From Candidatus Gerdarchaeota archaeon (GTDB lineage: Archaea; Asgardarchaeota; Heimdallarchaeia; JABLTI01): a stretch of 10,384 nt of DNA. Below the pieces are notes generated by a model, which ran no database searches, was not told where the DNA came from, and saw nothing but the letters and a program-made list of their open reading frames with translations. Position numbers and translations under genes: made by a program. This document shows positions 1 to 7,483 of the stretch, in pieces (the first letter of the stretch is position 1; each line of letters starts with the position of its first letter). Location: the NCBI GenBank assembly GCA_016840905.1, contig JAEORM010000232.1, forward strand, positions 1-10,384, written 5' to 3'.

Positions 1-3000
1 CAGGCTTGTTGATCAAAGCTCTCTTCAAAATCAGCTCTGTAAGTAGCTGCTCTATCAAATTGGGTGCTTTTAAGAAGTTTCTGAATTTCTTCAGATGACA
101 ATACTTTTGGTAAATGTCCTACTGTTTTTTCGGGAACATATTCCTCTAAAATAGCATGATAATTTGTTCCACCAAAACCAAAAGATGAAACTCCTGCTAA
201 TCTAATTTCAGTGTCAGGTTTCTTCCAATCCTTTTTTGTAATATTCACATAAAATGGTGAAATATCCCAATTTATTTTCTGATTTGGTTTTTCAAAATTA
301 ACTGATGGTGGTAATATTTTATGATGCAAAGCTAAAGCTGTTTTTATCAAAGCAGCTATTCCTGCAGCACTTTTTAGATGACCTATTTGACTTTTAATAG
401 AACCTATAGCAATTGATTTTGGAGAAACATTTTCAGCTATTTCATTTAAAACTTGTAATTCAACAGCATCTCCAACTGTGGTACTGGTACCATGAGCTTC
501 TACTAATTGGATGTCTGAAAATTTAATTTTAGCTTGTTCTAGTGCTCTTTCTATGGCCAATTTTTGACCTAATGGATTTGGCGCGGTAATACCTTTTCCT
601 TTTCCATCAGATGATGCACCCATTCCTCTTATTACTGCATAAATTTTATCGCCATCTTTAACTGCATCAGAAAGTCGTTTTAAAATGCAAAAGCCAGATC
701 CTTCTCCCATAACAAAACCATTCGCACGATCATCAAATGGGAATGATCCTTCTGCTGATAATGCACCAATTTTTGAAAACTTGATAAAAGTAGGAGGATC
801 TAAAGAACAATCTGCTCCTCCACACAATACTATATCATATTCAAAATCGAGTAAACCTTTAGCTGCAACATTTAAAGCAGCTAAACTTGATGCGCAAGCT
901 GCATCAGTCGTCATATTCTTTCCACGAAGATTAAAAGTATTGGCAATGCGACCAGCAATTACATTTGAGAGTTCTCCTGGCATAGTATCTTCATTTATGG
1001 GAACAAGTTGTGTTTCATAATCTGTTAAAATTTCAGCTTTAATTTTCTCCCAGGTTTTTTTATCGACATTCGAAAATGAAGAATTCTTTTCAATTCTATC
1101 GAAGACTTCTGGAGCAAAAATTTTCCGTGAATGACTGGTTCTTATTTCATCACCCATAGAATTTCCAATAATGACAGCTGTTCTAGAATGATCATAATCA
1201 TTTCCTAACATTTTTGCATCTGTTAATGCTTCCTTAGCCGCCACTAAAGCTAGTTTTTGTGCTCTACCCATGGTAAGAGCGACTTTTGGAGGTATCTTGA
1301 ATTCTAAGGAGTTAAAGTTAAAATCAGCAATTGTAGCAGCAATTTTTGTATAACTTTTATTTAAGGTATCTCTATTTTTATCATAGAACAGATTGATATT
1401 ATTAGCCCACCTTTCAGAGGGTATCTCTTTTATTGAATAAACTTGATTGAGTATATTATCCCAAAAAGCATTGATGTTTTGAGCGTCAGGAAACACACAT
1501 CCTAAACCAACAATGGCTATGCCTTCATCTTCAAATGCTTCTGTAATAATTTCTGGTTGAACTTCTCTTTCAGTGCTGGTACCTCTCTCTATCTTTTCAG
1601 GTGATACTGATAATCTTCTGATTAAATTATTGGCACGTTTTTTTACTAATTCTTCTGAATTAATTATCAAATCTGTATGGAGATCATCAAGAGTTCTGAT
1701 ACATCTTAAGCTTGCAACTATTTGACCAATTAAATAATTGCCTTTTTGATATTGCCCTTTCTCATCAATAGGCATAAAACGATTAGGTTTATCATCTTCC
1801 CCATCCGGATTCCAAATTTCACCTAATGCAGCAATACGTGTTGCTCCTAGGTTATCTCGTTCATATTGATGTTTTCTATCAGCTAGACTTACACCTTCTT
1901 TTAATCGTTCCAACTCTCGCTCTATAATTACTTTAGTGAAAGGTGTTGGTATAGAACGTGCTCGAGTATTTACTGTTTCACCTACTACTACTGTTTCTCG
2001 GGCATTCAAAGCTAGCTGTTGATATAAGGGTTGAATAGTATCGGTTTCAATGATTTCTTTTACTAGAATATATGCAGTTCCTACCCATAATAATCCATTC
2101 ATAATATCTGGAAGTGCAGAGCAGAGAACACCAGCTATTGCAGCTGAAACTTTATCACCAATTCCACCAGCAAAAGCAACATTAATCTTGTTTTTAGGGA
2201 TTTTTCCTTTGTTATTTGCTAATTCATGGAGTGAAAGCTCCCAGAGAACAAAACTTGTTAGAACTCCTATATGTCCACCACATTCCATGCCTTCTAAAAC
2301 TAAATTACTTACGCCTGTTTCAAAGGCTTCTCTAAAAATAACAGGGGAAGGTGTGTGAAGAAATGTCTTGATTCCATAACCCATTACTTCTTTTGCTTGA
2401 TCTATTGTTCCTGCAGCAACAACAACAAAAGGTGGCTTAAGTTCTTTAATGATCTTTAGATGTTCATCACGAGCTTTCTTATTTGCTTCCAATCCAATGA
2501 TACCACAACCAAACGGAGCATCTCCCAATTTTTCTTTGGTTTTGGTGATTAAAGTCCTTGTCTGTCCCTTAAATAATGAACCTAAAGCTACAAATGGCAA
2601 CCCTCCTGCTTCTGAGATAAGTTTTGCGAAATCGGGACTTTCAGACACATTCGCCATAGGTCCTTGGATTATTGGGTAACGTATTCCAAGTTCTTTAGCA
2701 ACAGGATTGTTTTCTTGCAAAGGATAATTTGTTATTGCTGAGTTAATTTGCTTCTCAACTTGCTGTAGAATACCATTGAGAATTCCTGCAACAGTTCTAA
2801 ATTTGTCTGTAAGATTTTTCGCAAAAGAAATATCTTGACCGATTGGTAATAAACAATTCATGAAATTATTACTTTCAAACATTTCACGTTGGGAGAAAAT
2901 TTCATTTTGGATTTTTAATGTTCTATCTTTTTTATCAAAAACAAGTAATTCCTTTTCTTTAAGAATGAAATCATTAACGATTTTTGTTCCCAATCTTGCA

Positions 3001-3686
3001 TAAACACGATATTTATAATTTGTAGAATCACCCAAAATTCGAGTATCAGTAGGATCTAATTTTGAAAGAAAATCTTTGAGATTTTGAGGTAAAGGACATT
3101 CAGGTGTTAAGTAAAGTTGTGAGTCTAAAACAACAGCTTTTGCACCTGCTGTAAAAATAGCTGCTGTAGTAAATAATCCCACTCCTCCTTGAACGATAAA
3201 TGGTAAACCTGCATCAGCGAATTGTTGGGTTAAAATAAATGAAGTTTCATCACCAATTCTTCCAGCAGCTTCATTACCTTTAATGATAAAGGCTTTAGCC
3301 CATTTCTTTGTGTAAGCTTCTTGTAAACTAATTACTTCTGTTAAAAGAATGAATTGTTTAGCAGTAAGTTTTTCAATTTCTGCTTGTGTTAAGTCTAGAT
3401 TACTTATTACAAGAATTATAGGAGTATTTACAGGTAAATCTACTATCAATTCTAACTGTTGTTTTTGTGATATTCGGATACCCCAAAAGTTTGGCAATTC
3501 AGATAAGCAGGCATTCAATAATTCCTTACTTTCATTTTTCGTTAAGCGCTCTAAATTAACTAGTCCGATAGCTCCCTCTTGAATTACTGTTTTTAGTAAA
3601 TCAACAGATAAAATACCTGGAGGATTATATGCTAATATTGGTTTGCGGTTCTGTACTATACTATCAAAATCATTTGTTGAATTCAT
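1..3686 (-). CDS. Multidomain PfaA/type I PKS-like synthase: ER-ER-KS..., C-terminus beyond the window
   Basis: The frame stays open from ATG 3686 to the left edge (1228 codons). Residues about 12-275 form a first FMN-type enoyl-reductase/nitronate-monooxygenase barrel (GNEAAGRIGDE near 137-147, FIVQGGVG after it). Residues about 330-650 form a second one, beginning PIIQGPMANV at 338 and carrying the FabK/PfaD signature ECGGHIG with His472. Residues about 720-1180 are a complete ketosynthase: GIAIVGLGCVFP at 722, active-site Cys931 in DAACASS, His1065 in EAHGTST, KSQIGH with His1103, SSDGKGKGITAPNP at 1025-1038, and FGFGGTNYH ending at His1177. Family knowledge says such enzymes build polyunsaturated, polyketide or unusual acyl chains from malonyl-CoA in the cytoplasm. 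An acyltransferase and carrier domains normally follow the KS, and would lie outside this window. GGAG at 3696-3699, 9 nt upstream, supports the start. It lies 36 bp behind pccB, probably in one transcript. The product is unknown. Confidence 0.85.
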   Translation of the reverse strand, partial: MNSTNDFDSIVQNRKPILAYNPPGILSVDLLKTVIQEGAIGLVNLERLTKNESKELLNACLSELPNFWGIRISQKQQLELIVDLPVNTPIILVISNLDLTQAEIEKLTAKQFILLTEVISLQEAYTKKWAKAFIIKGNEAAGRIGDETSFILTQQFADAGLPFIVQGGVGLFTTAAIFTAGAKAVVLDSQLYLTPECPLPQNLKDFLSKLDPTDTRILGDSTNYKYRVYARLGTKIVNDFILKEKELLVFDKKDRTLKIQNEIFSQREMFESNNFMNCLLPIGQDISFAKNLTDKFRTVAGILNGILQQVEKQINSAITNYPLQENNPVAKELGIRYPIIQGPMANVSESPDFAKLISEAGGLPFVALGSLFKGQTRTLITKTKEKLGDAPFGCGIIGLEANKKARDEHLKIIKELKPPFVVVAAGTIDQAKEVMGYGIKTFLHTPSPVIFREAFETGVSNLVLEGMECGGHIGVLTSFVLWELSLHELANNKGKIPKNKINVAFAGGIGDKVSAAIAGVLCSALPDIMNGLLWVGTAYILVKEIIETDTIQPLYQQLALNARETVVVGETVNTRARSIPTPFTKVIIERELERLKEGVSLADRKHQYERDNLGATRIAALGEIWNPDGEDDKPNRFMPIDEKGQYQKGNYLIGQIVASLRCIRTLDDLHTDLIINSEELVKKRANNLIRRLSVSPEKIERGTSTEREVQPEIITEAFEDEGIAIVGLGCVFPDAQNINAFWDNILNQVYSIKEIPSERWANNINLFYDKNRDTLNKSYTKIAATIADFNFNSLEFKIPPKVALTMGRAQKLALVAAKEALTDAKMLGNDYDHSRTAVIIGNSMGDEIRTSHSRKIFAPEVFDRIEKNSSFSNVDKKTWEKIKAEILTDYETQLVPINEDTMPGELSNVIAGRIANTFNLRGKNMTTDAACASSLAALNVAAKGLLDFEYDIVLCGGADCSLDPPTFIKFSKIGALSAEGSFPFDDRANGFVMGEGSGFCILKRLSDAVKDGDKIYAVIRGMGASSDGKGKGITAPNPLGQKLAIERALEQAKIKFSDIQLVEAHGTSTTVGDAVELQVLNEIAENVSPKSIAIGSIKSQIGHLKSAAGIAALIKTALALHHKILPPSVNFEKPNQKINWDISPFYVNITKKDWKKPDTEIRLAGVSSFGFGGTNYHAILEEYVPEKTVGHLPKVLSSEEIQKLLKSTQFDRAATYRADFEESFDQQA

Positions 3687-3722
3687 TCTGACTATCTCCA
3701 ATTAATCAATAAATATCATAAA

Positions 3723-5330
3723 TTATAATGGGACATTTCCATGTTTTTTGTTCAAACGTCTCTCTCGTTTTCGTAGGAGAGGCCATAATGCAGCAATAAG
3801 TTTCTGTCTAGTTTCACTAGGAATAATAACATCATCTATGTAACCGCTCTCTGCAGCAAGATAGGGATTGTTAAATTCATCTGCATATTCATTTTTCAAA
3901 ATTTCAAGCATTTCAGCAGGATTATCTGCCTTAGCTAATTCTCTTCTATAAAGTACTTGAGCTGCTCCCTCAGCACCCATTACAGCTATTTCCGCTGTAG
4001 GCCAGGCAAAATTAATATCATTTGCTAAGTGTTTTGAACCCATGACAATATAGGCTCCACCATAAGCCTTTCGAGTTATAACAGTCAATTTTGGAACAGT
4101 TGCTTCTGCATAGGCGAAAATCAATTTTGCTCCATGCTTGATTATTCCATTGTGTTCTTGATCTAATCCTGGTAAGAAGCCAGGAACATCTACAAAAGTT
4201 ATAATTGGGATATTAAATGAATCACAGAACCGGATAAATCTCGCGGCTTTCACAGAAGCATTGATGTCTAAAGCACCAGCTAAAATACAAGGTTGATTAG
4301 CAACAATACCTACTGGATAACCATTTAAACGACCAAAACCAACAATCACATTTTGAGCCCATTTCTTCTGAATCTCAAGAAAATTACCCTTGTCAACAAT
4401 TCTGAGAATAATTTCACGCATATCATAAGGCTCTAATGGATCATCAGGAATAATATCATTCAAACTTTCTAAATCCAATCCAGAGATTGTGGTAATTTCT
4501 TTCTGAGGTGGATCATCCAAATTATTAGATGGTAAGAAGGAGAGAAGAGATTTGATGAGCTCAATTGATTCGATTTCATCAGAACCAACTAAATGGGCGA
4601 TTCCAGATTGAGTGCTATGGGTAGAAGCGCCACCTAACTCTTCAAAAGAAGTCTCCTCACCAGTTACCGTTTTTACTACTGCAGGACCAGTAACAAACAT
4701 ATAAGAGGTGTTTTCTGTCATGACAACGAAATCGGTCAAAGCAGGAGAATACACTGCTCCTCCAGCAGAGGGACCAACAATACAAGATATTTGAGGAATA
4801 ATCCCTGAGGCACGAACATTCCTTAGAAAGATATCACCATATCCTGCTAAGGAATTTGATCCTTCTTGTATTCTTGCACCACCAGAATCGTTAAAACCAA
4901 TTAATGGAGCACCATTTTGAATAGCTTGATCCATTAACTGAGAAATTTTTCTAGCGTGAGCTTCACCAAGACTTCCACCTAAAATAGTAAAATCTTGACT
5001 AAAAACATAAACCAAACGACCATTAACTTGACCAAATCCTGTAATTACTCCATCAGTAAAGTATTTTTTATTTTCCAAACCAAAATTTGAACACTTATGT
5101 TTAACAAACATATTTGTTTCAACAAAAGTCCCTGGATCGAGTAAAATATCGATTCTTTGTCGTGCGGTTAGTTTACCCTTCTCAAGTTGCGCTTGAATAG
5201 CTTCTTCTCCCCCACCTTTTAGAGCATCCTCTCTTTTCTCTAACAAGTTCTCTATTTTATCTTCCGTACTATTTTTCTTTAGTTTAATCTCACCATGTTG
5301 TGATAAATCCGTTTTCATATTCATTGCCAT
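3723..5330 (-). CDS. pccB: Acyl-CoA carboxylase carboxyltransferase subunit (PccB/AccB type)
   Basis: This 535-residue protein is full length for the family. It transfers carboxyl from carboxybiotin to an acyl-CoA (acetyl- or propionyl-CoA), giving malonyl- or methylmalonyl-CoA. Two crotonase-like halves are visible. The N-half has GGSLGEAH near 118-125, NDSGGARIQEG at 147-157 and the oxyanion-loop motif GPSAGGAVYSPAL at 186-198. The C-half has VDVPGFLPG at 380-388, QEHNGIIKHGAK at 391-402, ITRKAYGGAYIVMGSKH from 418 and WPTAEIAVMGAEGA from 443. It ends in the typical KKHGNVPL. Position 428 is Ile where propionyl-preferring Streptomyces PccB has Asp422, so acetyl-CoA may be accepted. The first of three near-adjacent Met codons is annotated. 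Met3 (5324) would lie 10 nt from GGAG, a spacing closer to that of neighbouring genes. It heads a probable operon with the synthase and diverges from accC. Confidence 0.95.
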   Translation of the reverse strand: MAMNMKTDLSQHGEIKLKKNSTEDKIENLLEKREDALKGGGEEAIQAQLEKGKLTARQRIDILLDPGTFVETNMFVKHKCSNFGLENKKYFTDGVITGFGQVNGRLVYVFSQDFTILGGSLGEAHARKISQLMDQAIQNGAPLIGFNDSGGARIQEGSNSLAGYGDIFLRNVRASGIIPQISCIVGPSAGGAVYSPALTDFVVMTENTSYMFVTGPAVVKTVTGEETSFEELGGASTHSTQSGIAHLVGSDEIESIELIKSLLSFLPSNNLDDPPQKEITTISGLDLESLNDIIPDDPLEPYDMREIILRIVDKGNFLEIQKKWAQNVIVGFGRLNGYPVGIVANQPCILAGALDINASVKAARFIRFCDSFNIPIITFVDVPGFLPGLDQEHNGIIKHGAKLIFAYAEATVPKLTVITRKAYGGAYIVMGSKHLANDINFAWPTAEIAVMGAEGAAQVLYRRELAKADNPAEMLEILKNEYADEFNNPYLAAESGYIDDVIIPSETRQKLIAALWPLLRKRERRLNKKHGNVPL

Positions 5331-5334
5331 TAAT

Positions 5335-5340
5335 CTCCTG
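5335..5340 (-). promoter_or_regulatory. Ribosome binding site of pccB (CAGGAG)
   Basis: CAGGAG on the minus strand is complementary to the 16S rRNA 3' end. It lies 4 nt before the first ATG (5330) and 10 nt before the second (5324). The PKS-like gene (9 nt) and the hydrolase gene (10 nt) use spacings like the second, so Met3 of pccB may be the true start. Confidence 0.6.
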
Positions 5341-5344
5341 TTTT

Positions 5345-5361
5345 GCTTATCTTCGATAAGC
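5345..5361. repeat. Perfect inverted repeat, 7-bp arms and 3-nt loop, upstream of pccB
   Basis: GCTTATC-TTC-GATAAGC is an exact 7+3+7 dyad, 14 bp upstream of the pccB ATG and just before its ribosome binding site. It could be a stem-loop in the pccB leader RNA or a protein-binding operator. The sequence alone does not decide. Confidence 0.5.
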
Positions 5362-5405
5362 TACATGTTTTTAGCAGAAACAAGTTTAACAAAAGGGTAC
5401 CTAGT

Positions 5406-5418
5406 TTTTACTGTAAAA
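5406..5418. promoter_or_regulatory. Candidate operator, copy 1 of palindrome TTTTACTGTAAAA
   Basis: TTTTAC-T-GTAAAA is a perfect 6+1+6 dyad in the divergent pccB/accC region. An identical copy begins 43 bp further on, about four helical turns, so both would face the same side of the DNA. This looks like a homodimeric regulator site. The regulator is not identified. Confidence 0.5.
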
Positions 5419-5448
5419 TCTAAACTGACAAAAATTAGAAAGATGAAA

Positions 5449-5461
5449 TTTTACTGTAAAA
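5449..5461. promoter_or_regulatory. Candidate operator, copy 2 of palindrome TTTTACTGTAAAA
   Basis: This is identical to the copy at 5406-5418. It ends about 12 bp upstream of the proposed accC TATA box and 41 bp upstream of the accC start codon, where an archaeal regulator could recruit or block the basal transcription factors TBP and TFB. Confidence 0.5.
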
Positions 5462-5473
5462 AGTCGAATCTAC

Positions 5474-5481
5474 TAAATAAT
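5474..5481 (+). promoter_or_regulatory. Putative TATA box of accC operon
   Basis: TAAATAAT is centred about 25 bp upstream of the accC ATG (5503), and no Shine-Dalgarno-like motif precedes that ATG. Archaeal transcription usually starts about 25 bp downstream of the TATA centre, so the transcript would begin at or beside the start codon (leaderless). The region is AT-rich, so this is a positional inference. Confidence 0.35.
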
Positions 5482-5502
5482 ACATATTCTTGCTTTTCCA
5501 TT

Positions 5503-6974
5503 ATGTTTAGCACTTTACTAGTTGCTAATAGAGGTGAAATTGCAGTTCGTATAATTCGAGCTGCTCGTGAATTAGACATTAAAACTTATGCTATCTATAC
5601 CTCTGTTGATAAGAATGCACTTCACGTGAAATTGGCAGATGAAGCTTTTGCTTTAGTGGAAGATGGTAAAATTCCTGGTTATTTAGATATTGATCAAATA
5701 ATCTCCATTTGTGTACGTGAAGGAATAGAAAGTGTTCATCCTGGTTATGGCTTTCTTTCTGAAAGTGAAATATTTGCTAGAAAATTAACTGAGAAAGGCA
5801 TCAAATTTATTGGTCCACCTGCAGATGTGATTGAACTTCTAGGTAATAAAGTGAAATCAAGGCAAAAAGCAATTGAAGCAGGTTTGAAAGTTCCACAAGG
5901 ATCAGATATTATACAATCTGAAGACGATGGTATTCAACATGCAAATAGCATTGGGTATCCGATTTTAGTTAAAGCTGTTTTGGAGGGGGTGGTATGGGTA
6001 TTCAAGTTGCACACAATGATAAAGAATTAAAGAAAGCATTACAAAATGCCAGTGCACAAGCACAAGCAGCATTTGGTCGTGGAGAAGTTTTTATTGAGAA
6101 ATTTATCAATCAACCAAGGCATATTGAATTCCAAGTGCTAGCAGATAATTATGGTAATGTTGTTCATCTTGGTGAGAGAGAATGTTCTATTCAACGAAGG
6201 AATCAAAAACTACTCGAAGAATCGCCTTCAAAAGCAATTACTCGAGCGAAACGAAATGAAATAGGAACACTCGTATGCAAATTAGCTAAGAATTTAGGGT
6301 ATATTAGTGCTGGAACAGTTGAATTTCTTTATTTAGATAATGAAGTTTTATTTAATGAAATAAATCCTAGAATTCAAGTTGAACATCCCGTCACAGAGAT
6401 GCTTACAGGGAAGGATATTGTTAAAGAACAAATAAAAATCGCACAAGGAGAAGAGCTTTCTTTCAAACAATCTGATATTAAATTTAGAGGTCATGCTATG
6501 GAACTTCGGATCAATGCTGAAGATCCAATGAATAATTTTCAACCTACTCCAGGTTTAGTTCAGAAATTTACTGCACCTGGCGGTCGTCAAATTAGATTTG
6601 ATACAGCAATATATGAAGGTCTTAAAATACCAAATTGCTATGATTCTTTAATTGGTAAATTAATTGTTGCGGCTGAAACTCGGGGAGAAGCAATTAGCCG
6701 TGCTCAAAATGCTTTGAAAGAATTAGTAATAATTGGTTTTCCAAATAATATTTCTTTTTTTGAAGAGTTAATTGACGATGAAAAATTCAGAAAAGGAGAT
6801 ATAAGTATCAATTTTATTCAAGACCAAAAATTGCTTGAAAAATTGGAGAAAAATGTGTGTACTCTAGCTTCAGCTCTTTTTGCAGTTGGTTTAAAGAAGA
6901 GTGAAATGAATTTACCTCAACAATCCTCAAATTGGCGAATGAAAGGTAAAATGGATGCAATAGGACGGGAATGA
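5503..6974 (+). CDS. accC: Biotin carboxylase subunit of acyl-CoA carboxylase, interrupted by an apparent -1 frameshift
   Basis: The enzyme carboxylates biotin on the carrier protein using ATP and bicarbonate. Two overlapping frames join into one normal-sized protein of about 490 residues. The first (5503-6030) holds the N-terminal domain, with LLVANRGEIAVRIIRAA at the start, HPGYGFLSE and FIGP. The second (coding from 5982 to 6974) holds the rest of the ATP-grasp and C-terminal domains: GGGGMGIQVA, HIEFQVLAD, ERECSIQRRNQK (Lys about 236), EINPRIQVEHP (about 286-295, matching Glu288/Asn290/Arg292 of E. coli AccC) and YDSLIGKLIV. The break falls exactly where K-A-x-x-G-G-G-G should be: five bases (5977-5981) lie where six are expected. 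Met at 5503 was chosen because conserved sequence begins there, and the in-frame stretch from 5365 is unlike any biotin carboxylase. The carrier gene follows after 4 nt. A sequencing indel is most likely; a true mutation or split gene is possible. Confidence 0.9.
5977..5993 (+). other. Frameshift site in the accC glycine-rich loop, with internal SD-like GGAGG
   Basis: Reading ends its family match at Lys-Ala (5971-5976) and resumes in another frame with Gly-Gly-Gly-Gly-Met-Gly from 5982. One base is missing next to a run of four T (5978-5981) and a GGAGGGGG stretch. The same bases place GGAGG (5982-5986) 7 nt before an in-frame ATG (5994), which could allow internal initiation of the C-terminal part. 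No canonical slippery heptamer is present. Confidence 0.8.
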
Positions 6975-6978
6975 GATT

Positions 6979-7458
6979 ATGGACAAAAAGTTTAGAGTGC
7001 GTATACATGGTACTGAATTAGATCTTGAGCAATCAAAAAAAGGCATCAAGATAAAAGATTACAACTTCAAACCTGAAGTTCTTTATAATGGTAAATTCTA
7101 CCGTGTCTTTATTAATGGAAGAGAATTTCGGGTTGAATATAAAGATAATACTATTCTAGTCGATGGTAAAGAAACTGATTTTGATTTCAGATCAGCTCCA
7201 CAATTAATTGCACGCAATGATTTGAAATATAGAAAAGGTGCTGATATTAAAGCAGCAATCCCCGGTAAAATTGTTGAAGTTCGAGTTACTCCTGGCGAGA
7301 AAATTAATGATCAACAATGCTTGGTTGTTTTGGAATCTATGAAAATGAGAAATGAAATCCTCTCACCAATAGATGGAATTGTTGAAAAAGTCTTGGTCAA
7401 TGAAGGAGATCAAGTTACTACTAGGCAACTTTTAGTAAAAATAAAACCAACAGAATGA
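6979..7458 (+). CDS. accB: Biotin carboxyl carrier protein (BCCP)
   Basis: This 159-residue protein carries biotin between the carboxylase and the carboxyltransferase. The C-terminal biotinyl/lipoyl domain spans about 88-158: KAAIPGKIVEVRVTPGEKI, then the biotinylation motif ESMKM with Lys122, then the usual 37 residues to the C-terminus (NEILSPIDGIVEKVLVNEGD...). The motif has Ser where Ala is commonest (AMKM); the lysine and both methionines are kept. Residues 1-80 are less conserved and charged, resembling the N-terminal part of carriers in archaeal and actinobacterial-type carboxylases. It starts 4 nt after the accC stop, so translation is probably coupled. A weak GGGA lies 8 nt upstream. 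Together with accC, pccB and birA this makes a complete biotin-dependent carboxylase set. Confidence 0.93.
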   Translation: MDKKFRVRIHGTELDLEQSKKGIKIKDYNFKPEVLYNGKFYRVFINGREFRVEYKDNTILVDGKETDFDFRSAPQLIARNDLKYRKGADIKAAIPGKIVEVRVTPGEKINDQQCLVVLESMKMRNEILSPIDGIVEKVLVNEGDQVTTRQLLVKIKPTE

Positions 7459-7483
7459 ATGTAAGAAAAGGAGTTTTGATTTT

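Noticed and set aside
685..3582. Four plus-strand open frames of 76-111 codons at 685-1020, 2050-2358, 2449-2679 and 3349-3582
   Set aside because: They lie antisense to the continuous synthase frame, whose ketosynthase and reductase motifs are all in one register. Their translations resemble no family.
5406..5461. Interpretation of the paired palindromes as a biotin-repressor (BirA) operator
   Set aside because: The known biotin operator consensus has longer, widely spaced arms of a different sequence, and the BirA here has no DNA-binding domain.
5365..5502. N-terminal extension of biotin carboxylase from ATG 5365
   Set aside because: The extra 46 residues look like translated promoter DNA, overlap both palindromes and have no counterpart in biotin carboxylases. 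Conserved sequence starts at Met 5503.
5977..5986. Programmed -1 ribosomal frameshifting in accC
   Set aside because: No X-XXY-YYZ slippery heptamer is present in the right frame, and no downstream pseudoknot was evident. Biotin carboxylases are not known to need it. A one-base deletion is simpler.
6348..7008. Minus-strand open frames of 64 codons at 6348-6542 and 6814-7008
   Set aside because: They are antisense shadows of conserved accC sequence with no recognisable content.
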